Part shown: in pieces, positions 53,803 through 62,802 of the stretch
How positions within the stretch are numbered: position 1 is the stretch's first letter
Layout: each line of letters starts with the position of its first letter
Origin: CAVYXA01 sp963846775
Lineage (GTDB): Bacteria > Verrucomicrobiota > Verrucomicrobiia > Chthoniobacterales > UBA10450
Assembly (NCBI GenBank): GCA_963846775.1
Contig: CAWJXB010000005.1
Location: 1 to 64,000 of the forward strand
Direction: 5' to 3'
DNA length: 64,000 bases
Program-made: the position numbers and the translations under genes
The notes under the pieces: generated by a model
Database searches by the model: none
Told to the model about the DNA's origin: nothing
What the model saw: the letters and a program-made list of their open reading frames with translations, nothing else

Positions 53803-55161
53803 TCAACGATGCAACGCGCTATCAATGAAGGAAATCGTCTGGCGAATTTTGTCCTGCTCCTTCATTCGCCTTTGCACGAGCTTACACGCGTGCAAAACCG
53901 TGCCGTGATCCCGTCCGCCAAACGCTTCGCCGATTTCATTGAGCGACGCTTTCGTCAGCGCGCGCGAGAGATACATGGCCACTTGTCGGGGAAAGGCGAT
54001 ATTGGCCGGGCGTCGTTTACTGGTCATATCGGCCAAACGCACGTCGAAATGCTCCGCCACTTTCTTTTGAATCTGCTCGATCGTAATCGATTGCCGGCCT
54101 TCCTCTTGCAAAATATCTTTCAATAAATGCTCGATCACTTCTTGCGTGAGCGCTTTGCCGCTTAAAGACGCGAACGACGCCACCCGCATCAGTGCGCCTT
54201 CCAACCGGCGCACGTTGGTTCGAATCCGGTCTGCGAGAAATTCGAAGACCGAATCATCCAGCTTGATTTGAAGGATGAGCGCTTTTTTGCGCAGGATGGC
54301 CATGCGCGTCTCGATGTCCGGCGGCTGGAGCTCGGCGGTCAAGCCCCATTCAAATCGCGAAACCAATCGGTGCTCGAGATTCGCGATCTCCGATGCAGGC
54401 CGATCGCTCGAGAGAACAATCTGTTTGTGCCCATCGAAGAGGGTGTTGAACGTGTGAAAAAATTCTTCCTGCGAGCGCTCTTTGCCGGCCAGGAATTGGA
54501 TGTCGTCGATCAAAAGCACATCAGCCAGGCGATACCGTTTCCGGAATTTCACCAGGGTGCTGTGCTGGATCGCGTCGATAAACTCGTTAATGAATAGTTC
54601 GCTCGATATGTAAATGACTTTCGTGTTTTTCTTCTTCCCCCAGACGTGCTGTCCGATTGCCTGCATCAGGTGAGTCTTCCCCAAACCCACACCACCATAA
54701 ACAAAAAGCGGATTGTAGGTCCGCGCCGGGGATTGCGCGACGGCCAGCGCGGCCGAATGCGCATATTCATTGTTCGGCCCGACGACGAAGGAGTCGAACG
54801 TGTTCCGCGGATTTAGCGCGAGCCCAATCGCGCTCGTTTTCATCTGTCGAGGCGCTTCCTCCGCTTCCTTCAGTGCGGAAAAATCCTGGTCCGGCGTTTC
54901 GGTTGACGTTCCGGCCGGCAAGGAAAATTTTACTTCGCGCGGGCTGCCGAGCGCGGTGCAGATGGCCGCTTCCAACGCGGCCATGTGATTACTCTCGATC
55001 CAAAACTGATAGATATTGTTAGGCACGCGGAAGACCAGCGACTTCTCGTTCACCTCGCTGAGCTCAACCGCCGAGAACCAACGCTTGAATGTGTCTGCAC
55101 TCACTTGCGGGCGAAGCGCGGCGACTAATTTCAGCCAGAGCTCGGAATATTTCTCTTTCAT
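53803..55161 (-). CDS. dnaA: Chromosomal replication initiator protein
   Basis: 452 residues with all four DnaA domains: the N-terminal helical domain (LWLKLVAALRPQVSADTFKR), a linker, the AAA+ domain (NPLFVYGGVGLGKTHLMQAI Walker A, ADVLLIDDIQFLAGKER Walker B, ERSQEEFFHTFN), and the C-terminal DNA-binding domain (AMYLSRALTKASLNEIGEAF then GGRDHGTVLHA). It binds DnaA boxes and opens oriC. An 817-bp non-coding region upstream separates it from the divergent mraZ operon. Confidence 0.95.
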   Translation of the reverse strand: MKEKYSELWLKLVAALRPQVSADTFKRWFSAVELSEVNEKSLVFRVPNNIYQFWIESNHMAALEAAICTALGSPREVKFSLPAGTSTETPDQDFSALKEAEEAPRQMKTSAIGLALNPRNTFDSFVVGPNNEYAHSAALAVAQSPARTYNPLFVYGGVGLGKTHLMQAIGQHVWGKKKNTKVIYISSELFINEFIDAIQHSTLVKFRKRYRLADVLLIDDIQFLAGKERSQEEFFHTFNTLFDGHKQIVLSSDRPASEIANLEHRLVSRFEWGLTAELQPPDIETRMAILRKKALILQIKLDDSVFEFLADRIRTNVRRLEGALMRVASFASLSGKALTQEVIEHLLKDILQEEGRQSITIEQIQKKVAEHFDVRLADMTSKRRPANIAFPRQVAMYLSRALTKASLNEIGEAFGGRDHGTVLHACKLVQRRMKEQDKIRQTISFIDSALHR

Positions 55162-55926
55162 GGGGAGTTGTTAACAGCGTTACACAATTGCCATAATTGC
55201 TGTGACAGCGGGAAATTGGCTTTCGAGAGCAGCCCAAGACGCCATCGCTTCCGCGCATTGCGCGCGGCACAGCAGCCTCGTATCCAAAAGCAAAAAGTTC
55301 CTAAATACGAGGGAAAAACAGCCTGCGCATCCCTTCGGAAATCCTCTCGCTGAAGCAAGATCGAAATCGGCGCTGTGATTTTCGGCTTTCGGGGTCAAGA
55401 CTTGGCTCATTGGGGCTGCGAGATAATTATCATAATCTGTTCACATCTTATTCACATCTGCTTCCGTTCCTCCCTGCGCAGCGGGCTTGAGACTAGAAAT
55501 CCAATTAAACTTCGACAAGAAAAAAATTCGAAATTTATTTCGCGTCGCGCACCAAAAAAGTCTTGACGCAAAAAACAATTCGAGATTGCGTTTCGCGCAA
55601 AATTTTTTTGCAAGACAGTGATCCATTTTTGTCCCCAGGCGAGAATCGCGCGACACTCAGCGCATTAAAATTCTTCTTGTCCGCGAATCAGAACGCCTTT
55701 GCTCTGGAAGGGCGCGGCCAGCGCGAATAAACGCGACTGCCGATCCGGTCGTTCTAATTGATGGGCGTGACGCTGCTCTGTGATCGGGCGCGGGGACGAA
55801 GCCGTGTCGCGCCGCTAGGGCGTCGAAAAATGTGACGTCGGCGCTTTGAACGTTGGCGACGCGCATTGCTCGGGGAACAGGGCAAAGAAAAGGCAAAAAT
55901 TCTTATTGACAGCGCGGGGCGAAGGG
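55162..55926. other. dnaA-mraZ intergenic region, candidate replication origin
   Basis: Long non-coding gap upstream of dnaA. One DnaA-box-like nonamer TTATTCACA lies at 55449-55457, with TGTTCACAT just before it (55439-55447). An AT-rich stretch of A and T runs follows at 55500-55620 (AAGAAAAAAATTCGAAATTT, CAAAATTTTTTTGCAAG). A cluster of boxes is not evident, so this is only a candidate oriC; it also holds the dnaA promoter. Confidence 0.35.
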
Positions 55927-55935
55927 TGGTTTAAA
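55906..55935 (+). promoter_or_regulatory. Sigma-70-type promoter of the mraZ operon
   Basis: TTGACA at 55906-55911 is followed after 18 nt by TTTAAA at 55930-55935. The -10 region overlaps the first MraZ-type repeats, fitting autorepression. Confidence 0.55.
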
Positions 55936-55960
55936 GTGGTGAAAAGTGGGTTAGAATGGA
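55927..55960 (+). promoter_or_regulatory. MraZ operator (four TGG repeats at 10-bp period)
   Basis: TGG occurs at 55927, 55937, 55947 and 55957, each ten bases apart, in the form GTGGTTTAAA, GTGGTGAAAA, GTGGGTTAGA, ATGG. Direct TGGGN5-type repeats before mraZ are the known MraZ binding site. Confidence 0.8.
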
Positions 55961-55978
55961 TCAATTCTCCACCCGACC

Positions 55979-56446
55979 ATGGAAACTTCGCCTGCACCTC
56001 CTTCTCTCTCGAACCCGCTTTACGCAGGCGAGTTCCGCCACTCCATCGATGAAAAAAATCGCATCACCATTCCCGCGCGCTGGCGTCACCGTGGCGCCGA
56101 TGAATTCATCCTTCTTCCGGAAGCGACTCATCAATTTCTTCTGGTCATGTCGCCTGAGGAATTTTCTCGTATGAGCGCCGCCGCCGATAATTCGCCTAAC
56201 GTGTCCGCTCGCGACCGGCGCGTTTTTCTGCGGCATCTCCACTCCCGCGCCCAGCACGGCAGTGCCGATCGCCAGGGCCGGCTCGTTCTTCCGGAGGAAC
56301 TCTGTAAAACGTTAGGCCTGAAAGGCGAGGTCGCGCTCGTCGGCGGGCGCGGGCTTTTTGAGATTTGGAATCTGCAACGCTGGAAAAAAGTGCACCAGGA
56401 GGAGACGGCGACTTACCAGCATGTGGCAAATGTCATCGGTTTATAA
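55979..56446 (+). CDS. mraZ: Transcriptional regulator MraZ
   Basis: 155 residues (E. coli 152). Two AbrB-like swapped-hairpin domains: LYAGEFRHSIDEKNRITIPA then RWRHRG, and SRAQHGSADRQGRLVLPEEL then CKTLGLKGEVALVG. It binds the TGG repeats just upstream and represses the division and cell-wall operon it heads. Confidence 0.93.
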   Translation: METSPAPPSLSNPLYAGEFRHSIDEKNRITIPARWRHRGADEFILLPEATHQFLLVMSPEEFSRMSAAADNSPNVSARDRRVFLRHLHSRAQHGSADRQGRLVLPEELCKTLGLKGEVALVGGRGLFEIWNLQRWKKVHQEETATYQHVANVIGL

Positions 56447-56674
56447 GAAGCCCTTCGCAAATGCAGAGGCCACTTTCTTGTGTGGCATCTCTGCGTGTGT
56501 CCGCTACGAGGCCGTCGGGGAAGCGGACAACTACGTTCCCGGTGGGAGCTGCCAGTTCCCCCTACAGAAAACCCAGTTCATTCGTCCCGGAGGAAGGGAA
56601 TGAACGCATTATTGTTTGAACGGCCCATCTGGTTCGCGACCGGTCCGCTCATCATCGAGGAGGAGGCGCAGGAA
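56447..56674. other. Spacer between mraZ and rsmH
   Basis: 228 bp without a gene. GTGGGAGCTGCCAGTTCCCC then CTACAGAAAACC at 56540-56572 resembles the interior of the repeat element at 47215-47444. The rsmH Shine-Dalgarno (GAGGAGGAGG) lies at its end. Confidence 0.45.
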
Positions 56675-57604
56675 ATGGAAGACGCTACTTACCATCAGCC
56701 GGTGCTTGTGAAAGAAGTTGTCGATCTGCTCGCAGCACGACCTGGCTCGCTGGTGCTCGATGCTACCTGCGGCGGCGGCGGTCACAGCGAGGCGATTTTG
56801 CAGGCCGGCGCCGATGTTCTAGCGCTCGATCAGGACCCGGACGCGATCCTGCAGGCTACGGAAAATCTGGCGCGCTTCGGCGGTCGCGTCACGGTGCGTC
56901 AGGCAAATTTTCGGGACGCGGATAAAATTCTCGACCAGCTCGATATCTCGACAATTGGCGGCGCGCTGGTCGATCTGGGCGTTTCCTCGCGGCAGCTTGA
57001 AAACGCCGCACGTGGTTTCAGCGTGATGCGGAACGGCCCGCTCGATATGCGGATGGATCCGTGGCATCAGACCACCACGGCGGCCGACATCGTTAACCAT
57101 TATAGCGAAGAACAACTGACGCAGTTGTTCCGCGATCTGGGCGAGGAACCGGCGGCGCGGCGCATCGCCGCGTTGGTCGTGAAGATGCGCAAGACCGAGC
57201 CGTTTCGCGAGACGCTCTCGCTGGCGCGCGCGATTGAGAAAGTGGTGGGCCGGCATGGACGGCGTCATCCGGCAACGCAAGTCTTTCAAGCGCTCCGGAT
57301 GGAAGTGAACGATGAACTCGGTGCGCTGGAAGAGGGACTCCGCCTATTGACCGCGCGACTGGAACCCGGCGCACGCATCGCGGTGATCGCATTTCATTCC
57401 CTCGAAGATCGGATGGTAAAGAATTTCTTCCGGGACCGCAGCCGGGAATGGATCGATAAACCGGAATGGCCGGAGCCGCGTCGCAACCCAGACCGTGATT
57501 TAAGCGTGATTACGCCGAAACCGGTCGAGCCGGGTGCGGGAGAACAACACCAGAATCCGCGGTCGCGCAGCGCGAAGTTGCGCGTGGCGGAGAAACTTGC
57601 ATGA
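56675..57604 (+). CDS. rsmH: 16S rRNA (cytosine(1402)-N(4))-methyltransferase
   Basis: 309 residues from ATG 56675, chosen because GAGGAGGAGG precedes it and YHQPVLVKEVVDLLAARPG follows at the usual place. SAM-binding VLDATCGGGGHSEAILQAGA, ALVDLGVSSRQLENAARGFS, GPLDMRMD, HPATQVFQALRMEVNDELGA and AVIAFHSLEDRMVKNFFRD are all conserved. It N4-methylates C1402 of 16S rRNA. Its 3' end overlaps ftsL (ATGA). Confidence 0.93.
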   Translation: MEDATYHQPVLVKEVVDLLAARPGSLVLDATCGGGGHSEAILQAGADVLALDQDPDAILQATENLARFGGRVTVRQANFRDADKILDQLDISTIGGALVDLGVSSRQLENAARGFSVMRNGPLDMRMDPWHQTTTAADIVNHYSEEQLTQLFRDLGEEPAARRIAALVVKMRKTEPFRETLSLARAIEKVVGRHGRRHPATQVFQALRMEVNDELGALEEGLRLLTARLEPGARIAVIAFHSLEDRMVKNFFRDRSREWIDKPEWPEPRRNPDRDLSVITPKPVEPGAGEQHQNPRSRSAKLRVAEKLA

Positions 57605-57966
57605 ACCGTTCCCGTCAAAAAAAATCGAACCTACTAAACGCGCCATCGCTGGTGCGCTGGATCGTGATCACGGCCTTTTTTGCCCTAACGGGTTTAAGCT
57701 ACGTCTATTTGAAGCTTCAGCTTTATCACCTGGGCGATCGCACCAAGGCGTTGGAGAAGGAATTGTCGAACTTGCATGCCGGGAACGAAGTGGCCAGCGC
57801 TCAGATCGCGGCTCTGACATCGCGCGCGGCACTGCAACGGCGATTGAAGGAAGGCTATTTGAAAATGATCCCGATCTCCGAGAGCAACATCGTGCGCCTG
57901 ACGATTCCGGCGCGCCGCGATGAGGACGCGCTCCAGCCGGTCGTTAACCAACAGGTCGAAAGATGA
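57601..57966 (+). CDS. ftsL: Cell division protein FtsL
   Basis: 121 residues. A short basic cytoplasmic tail, one membrane helix (WIVITAFFALTGLSYVYLKL), then a leucine-rich coiled coil (YHLGDRTKALEKELSNLHAG). Sequence identity in this family is low; the call rests on topology and the place between rsmH and ftsI, with four-base overlaps on both sides. It links FtsB/FtsQ to FtsI/FtsW in the divisome. Confidence 0.8.
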   Translation: MNRSRQKKSNLLNAPSLVRWIVITAFFALTGLSYVYLKLQLYHLGDRTKALEKELSNLHAGNEVASAQIAALTSRAALQRRLKEGYLKMIPISESNIVRLTIPARRDEDALQPVVNQQVER

Positions 57967-59726
57967 AATGGAATATTCGTTTCCGGTGCGTATTGATTTG
58001 CGTCGGGTTTGCTACCCTTTTCAGCCTGTTCTCCGTCCGGCTCGTCTATATCCAGATGATCAAGCACGACGAGTATGCGGGCCTGGCGGCTGAGAAACAC
58101 GTTCACAAACAAATTATTTACGCCGAGCGCGGCGCGATCTACGACGCCAATAGCGAGGTGCTCGCGCACAACGTGCCGATGCAGACGATCGTGGCCGATG
58201 GCACACGCGTGAACTCTCTCGGGCCGACGGTCGATCTTCTCAGTGCCGAGCTGAACATTCCGCGCCGTGAGTTGACGGAAAAAATCCAGGGCGACCGGCG
58301 CTACATCGTCGTTCAGCGTCAGGTGCCGGACGCGCAGGCGAAAGCGCTCCACGAAAAACTGCGTGCGCAAAACCTGCGCGGGATCGATTTCGAGCACGAT
58401 ACCGCGCGCGTTTATCCCAACGGTTCGATGCTCTGTCACGTGCTCGGGTTTACCGATTTCGAGCATCGTGGAATTCAAGGGATCGAAGCGTCGATGGAGC
58501 AGTATTTGCATGGCCAGGACGGCTTTCGGTTTACCGAACGGAACCGGGCCGGGCAGGAGATTGTGCTGTATCGCGGCCAGGAACGCGCGCCCCGAAACGG
58601 TTACGACGTCCATCTGACGGTCGATCTTAATTTGCAGAACATCGTCGAGAACGAGATCGACGAGGCCATGCGCGAGTATTCGCCTAACAAGGCTACGATC
58701 ATTCTCATGCGGCCGGAGACGGGCGAGATTCTGGCGATGGCGAACCGGCCGAACTTTGACCTCAACTTGCGCGCGCAAGCCAAGCCGGAGCAGATGAAAA
58801 ACCGCGCCATCATCGACATGATGGAGCCGGGCTCGACCTTCAAGATCGTGGCCGCGGCCGCCGCGCTCAACGAACGTAAGTTTCGTCCCGACTCGTTTAT
58901 CTTTTGCGAGAACGGTATTTGGAATTACGGCGGGACGCCGTTGCACGATCACCGGGCCTTTGGCGATCTGTGTGTAAAAGACATTCTCGTCAAATCGAGC
59001 AACATCGGCGCAGCCAAGCTCGCGCTCAGCGTGGGCGAGGAAAAGTTTTACGAATACATCCGGCGATTCGGTTTCGGAGAGCGGACCGGCATCGAGTTGC
59101 CGGGCGAGATCGGCGGTCTCGTGCGCGCGCCACGATCGTGGAGCAGGATCTCAATCACGCGCATTCCGATGGGCCACGAAATCGGCGTTACACCATTGCA
59201 GATGACGGTGGCGATGGCCGCAATCGCCAACGGCGGAAAACTGGTTATGCCGCGCATCGTGAAATCGATCGTGAGCGATGAGGGCCGCGTGATCAGTTCG
59301 CTCTCGCCGATCGTCGTGCGCCAGGTAATTTCTCCCCAGACCGCCAGGCAGATCGGCGATGCGCTGCGCGGTGTCGTGAGCGATCGCGGCACCGCCGCCG
59401 CCGCCGCCGTGCCGGGCTTCGTCATCGCCGGCAAAACCGGGACGGCGCAAAAAGTCGATCCCAAGGGCGGCTACGAACATGGGAAGTACGTCGTGTCGTT
59501 TGCCGGTTATCTGCCGGCCGATCATCCCGAGGTTGTTGGGCTGGTCGTGCTGGACGACGCGCACACTGCCACGCCGGAATTAAACTATGGCGGGCTGGTG
59601 GCCGGTCCGATCTTTGCCCGGGTCGCCGAAAAGGCGGCCCGTTATCTCGATCTTCAACCGCAGGAAGAGATTCGCCGCGCCCTTCCGGTCGAGCGCGTCG
59701 CTTTAACCAACACCTCGCATCATTGA
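57963..59726 (+). CDS. ftsI: Division-specific peptidoglycan transpeptidase (PBP3/FtsI)
   Basis: 587 residues. An N-terminal membrane anchor (IRFRCVLICVGFATLFSLFS) is followed by the dimerisation domain (ERGAIYDANSEVLAHNV, GFTDFEHRGIQGIEASMEQY). The transpeptidase has nucleophile Ser291 in EPGSTFKIV, the SxN motif Ser345-Ser346-Asn347, and Lys491-Thr492-Gly493 in GKTGTAQK. It cross-links septal peptidoglycan. No PASTA domains are present. Confidence 0.92.
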   Translation: MKWNIRFRCVLICVGFATLFSLFSVRLVYIQMIKHDEYAGLAAEKHVHKQIIYAERGAIYDANSEVLAHNVPMQTIVADGTRVNSLGPTVDLLSAELNIPRRELTEKIQGDRRYIVVQRQVPDAQAKALHEKLRAQNLRGIDFEHDTARVYPNGSMLCHVLGFTDFEHRGIQGIEASMEQYLHGQDGFRFTERNRAGQEIVLYRGQERAPRNGYDVHLTVDLNLQNIVENEIDEAMREYSPNKATIILMRPETGEILAMANRPNFDLNLRAQAKPEQMKNRAIIDMMEPGSTFKIVAAAAALNERKFRPDSFIFCENGIWNYGGTPLHDHRAFGDLCVKDILVKSSNIGAAKLALSVGEEKFYEYIRRFGFGERTGIELPGEIGGLVRAPRSWSRISITRIPMGHEIGVTPLQMTVAMAAIANGGKLVMPRIVKSIVSDEGRVISSLSPIVVRQVISPQTARQIGDALRGVVSDRGTAAAAAVPGFVIAGKTGTAQKVDPKGGYEHGKYVVSFAGYLPADHPEVVGLVVLDDAHTATPELNYGGLVAGPIFARVAEKAARYLDLQPQEEIRRALPVERVALTNTSHH

Positions 59727-59751
59727 ACGCCTCGCGCGATGTTCCAATCTT

Positions 59752-61230
59752 ATGCAGCTCAAGATTCTTGCCGATGCAATTTCAATTCGCCAGATCGTCG
59801 GCCCGCTTGATCGCAAAGTGGAAAGCATCGCGTATGACTCGCGGCGAGTGCAGAGGAATGGCATGTTCGTGGCGCTGCGAGGAGAGAAAACCGACGGCCA
59901 CAATTTCATCGGCCAAGCCATCGAAAAAGGCGCGAGCGTGATCGTGGCCGAGCGCGAAGAAAAAGATTCGCGCGCGACATTTCTGGTCGTCGAGGATACA
60001 CGATCTGCCCTGAGCGGTCTGGCCGCGACATTTTATCGCCGGCCAGCGGAACGCCTGAAAATCGCGGGCGTGACCGGCACGAACGGCAAAACGACGACGA
60101 CGTTTCTGATTAAACACATTTGCGAAAAAGCCGGTCTGCGCTGCGGATTGATCGGCACGGTGCGGTACGAAATCGGCGAACGGGTTCTGCCTGCGACGCG
60201 GACAACTCCGGAATCGTTAGACCTTCAGGAACTGCTCGCGCAAACCGCCAATGCCGGTTGTCGCGCCGCTGCGATGGAAGTTTCTTCGCACGCGCTGGCT
60301 CAAAATCGCACCGGCGAGATCGAATGGGACGTCGCGGTGTTCACCAACCTGACCCAGGACCATCTCGATTTTCATCGCACAATGGAAAACTATTTCGAGG
60401 CGAAGGCGAAACTGTTCACCCAACTGGCGCAGCAGCAAAAAAAGCGCAAACCCATCGCGATCGTGAACATCGACGACCGCTATGGCAAACAACTTCTCGA
60501 CCGGATTGACCGGAGCGTCTCCGCTGTCACTTTCGGCATGGGCGCCCAGGCCGATTTTCGGGCGTCCAATTACCGGATGGAATTCGGCGGCACGTCGTAT
60601 CAACTCGATGCGCGGGGGAAAAGTTATCTCGTTCGCGTGCCATTGATCGGCCGGTTCAACGTCGCCAACTCGATGGCTGCGCTGGCCGCGGCCAACGCGC
60701 TCGGCGTCAATTTGCGGGACGCGGTTCTCAGTCTGGCTAAATCTCCGCAGGTGCCGGGCCGTTTGGAAATAGTGCCGGCCAAACGGCAGTTTCAAGTCTA
60801 TGTCGATTATGCGCATACGCCGGACGCGTTGTTGAACGTCATCAAGACCCTGCGCGAACTCGGGCCGCGCCGATTGATTGTCGTGTTCGGTTGCGGCGGC
60901 GACCGCGACCGGCAGAAGCGGCCACTCATGGCCGAAGTAGTGGATCAAAATGCCGATTACGCGATCGCGACCTCCGATAACCCGCGCAAAGAAAATCCCG
61001 ACGCGATTATCGCCGAGATCGAGAAGGGTTTTCGCTCCGATCGTTACGAGAAAATCAGCGACCGCGCGAAGGCGATTGCCCGCGCGGTAGAACAGGCCCA
61101 GCCGCGCGACATTGTCCTGATCGCGGGCAAGGGCCACGAAGCGTATCAGCAATTCGCCGATCACACCATTCCGTTCGACGATATCCAGGTCGCCCGCCGT
61201 GCGATCGAAGATCACCCCATGGAGTTCTGA
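59752..61230 (+). CDS. murE: UDP-N-acetylmuramoyl-L-alanyl-D-glutamate--2,6-diaminopimelate ligase
   Basis: 492 residues. ATP-binding GVTGTNGKTTTTFLIKHI (109-115 is the P-loop), AAMEVSSHALAQNRTGEIEW, TNLTQDHLDFHRTMENYFEA, DYAHTPDALLNVIKTLREL and FGCGGDRDRQKRPLMAEV are conserved. The Asp409-Asn410-Pro411-Arg412 motif is the signature of meso-diaminopimelate specificity, so the organism has DAP-type peptidoglycan. Confidence 0.95.
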   Translation: MQLKILADAISIRQIVGPLDRKVESIAYDSRRVQRNGMFVALRGEKTDGHNFIGQAIEKGASVIVAEREEKDSRATFLVVEDTRSALSGLAATFYRRPAERLKIAGVTGTNGKTTTTFLIKHICEKAGLRCGLIGTVRYEIGERVLPATRTTPESLDLQELLAQTANAGCRAAAMEVSSHALAQNRTGEIEWDVAVFTNLTQDHLDFHRTMENYFEAKAKLFTQLAQQQKKRKPIAIVNIDDRYGKQLLDRIDRSVSAVTFGMGAQADFRASNYRMEFGGTSYQLDARGKSYLVRVPLIGRFNVANSMAALAAANALGVNLRDAVLSLAKSPQVPGRLEIVPAKRQFQVYVDYAHTPDALLNVIKTLRELGPRRLIVVFGCGGDRDRQKRPLMAEVVDQNADYAIATSDNPRKENPDAIIAEIEKGFRSDRYEKISDRAKAIARAVEQAQPRDIVLIAGKGHEAYQQFADHTIPFDDIQVARRAIEDHPMEF

Positions 61231-61413
61231 AATGGCGCTCACGAATGTCCTAAAAAACGGTGGCAGCTCGCGTTTTGGGGAGCGCGGGCATGTGGCCCGC
61301 CCCGTCCGGCATTCTGCCGGACAGCACCCAGGACGATTTTACGCAACCAGCGATCGAAGGTTGGTTGAGCCGTGCGACGTAAGTCGCCGGCAACACGCCC
61401 GCGCGCCCCAGCC
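61231..61413. other. Spacer between murE and murF
   Basis: 183 bp with small palindromes (GCGGGCATGTGGCCCGC near 61285 and CCGGCATTCTGCCGG near 61308), probably a REP-like insertion in an otherwise compact operon. Confidence 0.45.
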
Positions 61414-62802
61414 ATGAACGCGCTCACGCTTTCTCAGATCGCGCAGTTCGCTGGTGGCTCGCTCTTGCCGGAGAACGGAAAGATTCGCCTGTCCAAAGTC
61501 AGCACCGACTCACGCACCTTGAAACCGGGGGAACTATTCGTTGCGTTGCGCGGGGAAAATTTCGATGGCCACAAATTTGTCGAAGCCGTGGCCAAGGCTG
61601 GCGCGGTTGGCGCAATTGTTGATCTTCATTGGAATGGCAAAGTCCCGAACGGTTTTGCCTTGATCCGCGTCCTCGACACGCTGGTGGCCTATCAAAACCT
61701 CGCCGCGAGTTATCGAAAATCGCTTTCGCTCAAAGTGCTTGCGATTACGGGCAGCAACGGCAAGACAAGCACCAAAGACTTTGTCGCGTCGGTGCTGGCG
61801 CGAAAATTCCGCGTCACGAAAACGGAAGGCAACTTTAATAATCACGTCGGGCTGCCCCGCACGATGTTGGAAGCGACTTCGGACCACGAAATCGGGGTCT
61901 GGGAAATCGGCATGAACCATCCGGGCGAGGTTGCGGCGCTGTCGAAGATCGCCGCGCCGGATGCAGCCATTATCACCAATGTCGGCGTCGCGCATATCGA
62001 GTTCATGGGATCGCGTGAAGCGATCGCCAAAGAAAAAGGCGCGCTGGCCGAAGCGGTCGGGCCGGAGGGCACAGTCATTTTGAATGCAGATGATTCGGCC
62101 AGCAATGGCATCGCCGCGCGGACTCGCGCCAGAGTCATCTTCGCCGGGACAACCGGCGGCTCGATTCGCGCTGGCGAAATCACCCAGAGCGCCGACGGCT
62201 CCGAGTTCACTATTTTCGAAGGTGCCCATCGTTGCCGGGCGCAACTGCCGGTGCCCGGCTTGCACATGGTGCAAAACGCGATGCTGGCTGTCGCGGCTGG
62301 GCGCGCGTTTGGTCTTTCACTCGAGGAATGCGCGGCCGGTCTCGTCGGCACTCCTTTGACGAAAGCACGCTTGCAGATCAGAGAAATTCGCGGCGTCCAA
62401 TTCCTCGACGACAGTTACAACGCCAATCCCGATTCGATGAAGGCCGCGCTGCGGACTCTGGTGGAACTCGACGCTGATGGAAAACGAATCGCGGTGCTCG
62501 GCGAAATGCGCGAGCTGGGAAATGAAACGGAAAGCGGGCATCGCGAAGTTGGTGAAACCGCCGCGGCGCTAAAGGTGGATCACTTAATTGCGATCGGAAA
62601 TGTCACGGCCGCAATCGCACACGCCGCCGGGCACGCCGGGCTGAAAAACAGCGTGACCGTCGCCTCGACAGCGGAGGCCGCAGAATTGTTAGACCAAATC
62701 GCTGCACCCGGAGATCTCGTCCTTATCAAAGGCAGCCGCCTCGCGCGAACGGAGCTTGTCCTCGAACAATTCGCCAAACAGAGAGAGGCGGTGGCGCGAT
62801 GA
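61414..62802 (+). CDS. murF: UDP-N-acetylmuramoyl-tripeptide--D-alanyl-D-alanine ligase
   Basis: 462 residues from ATG 61414 (MNALTLSQIAQFAGGSLL); a GTG at 61372 would add a basic leader. STDSRTLKPGELFVALRGEN, AITGSNGKTSTKDFVASVLA (Lys117 of the P-loop), EGNFNNHVGLPRTMLEA, IGMNHPGEVAALSKIAAPDA and FLDDSYNANPDSMKAALRTL are the family motifs. It adds D-Ala-D-Ala to the UDP-muramyl tripeptide. Its stop overlaps mraY. Confidence 0.94.
   Translation: MNALTLSQIAQFAGGSLLPENGKIRLSKVSTDSRTLKPGELFVALRGENFDGHKFVEAVAKAGAVGAIVDLHWNGKVPNGFALIRVLDTLVAYQNLAASYRKSLSLKVLAITGSNGKTSTKDFVASVLARKFRVTKTEGNFNNHVGLPRTMLEATSDHEIGVWEIGMNHPGEVAALSKIAAPDAAIITNVGVAHIEFMGSREAIAKEKGALAEAVGPEGTVILNADDSASNGIAARTRARVIFAGTTGGSIRAGEITQSADGSEFTIFEGAHRCRAQLPVPGLHMVQNAMLAVAAGRAFGLSLEECAAGLVGTPLTKARLQIREIRGVQFLDDSYNANPDSMKAALRTLVELDADGKRIAVLGEMRELGNETESGHREVGETAAALKVDHLIAIGNVTAAIAHAAGHAGLKNSVTVASTAEAAELLDQIAAPGDLVLIKGSRLARTELVLEQFAKQREAVAR

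Noticed and set aside
55375..55656. Short frames in the dnaA-mraZ gap
   Set aside because: AT-rich, lysine/phenylalanine/asparagine-rich translations in both directions with no ribosome binding site; more likely origin or promoter sequence.
60217..61242. 341-aa minus-strand frame antisense to murE
   Set aside because: Shadow frame; MurE motifs on the plus strand are unambiguous and the operon is compact.
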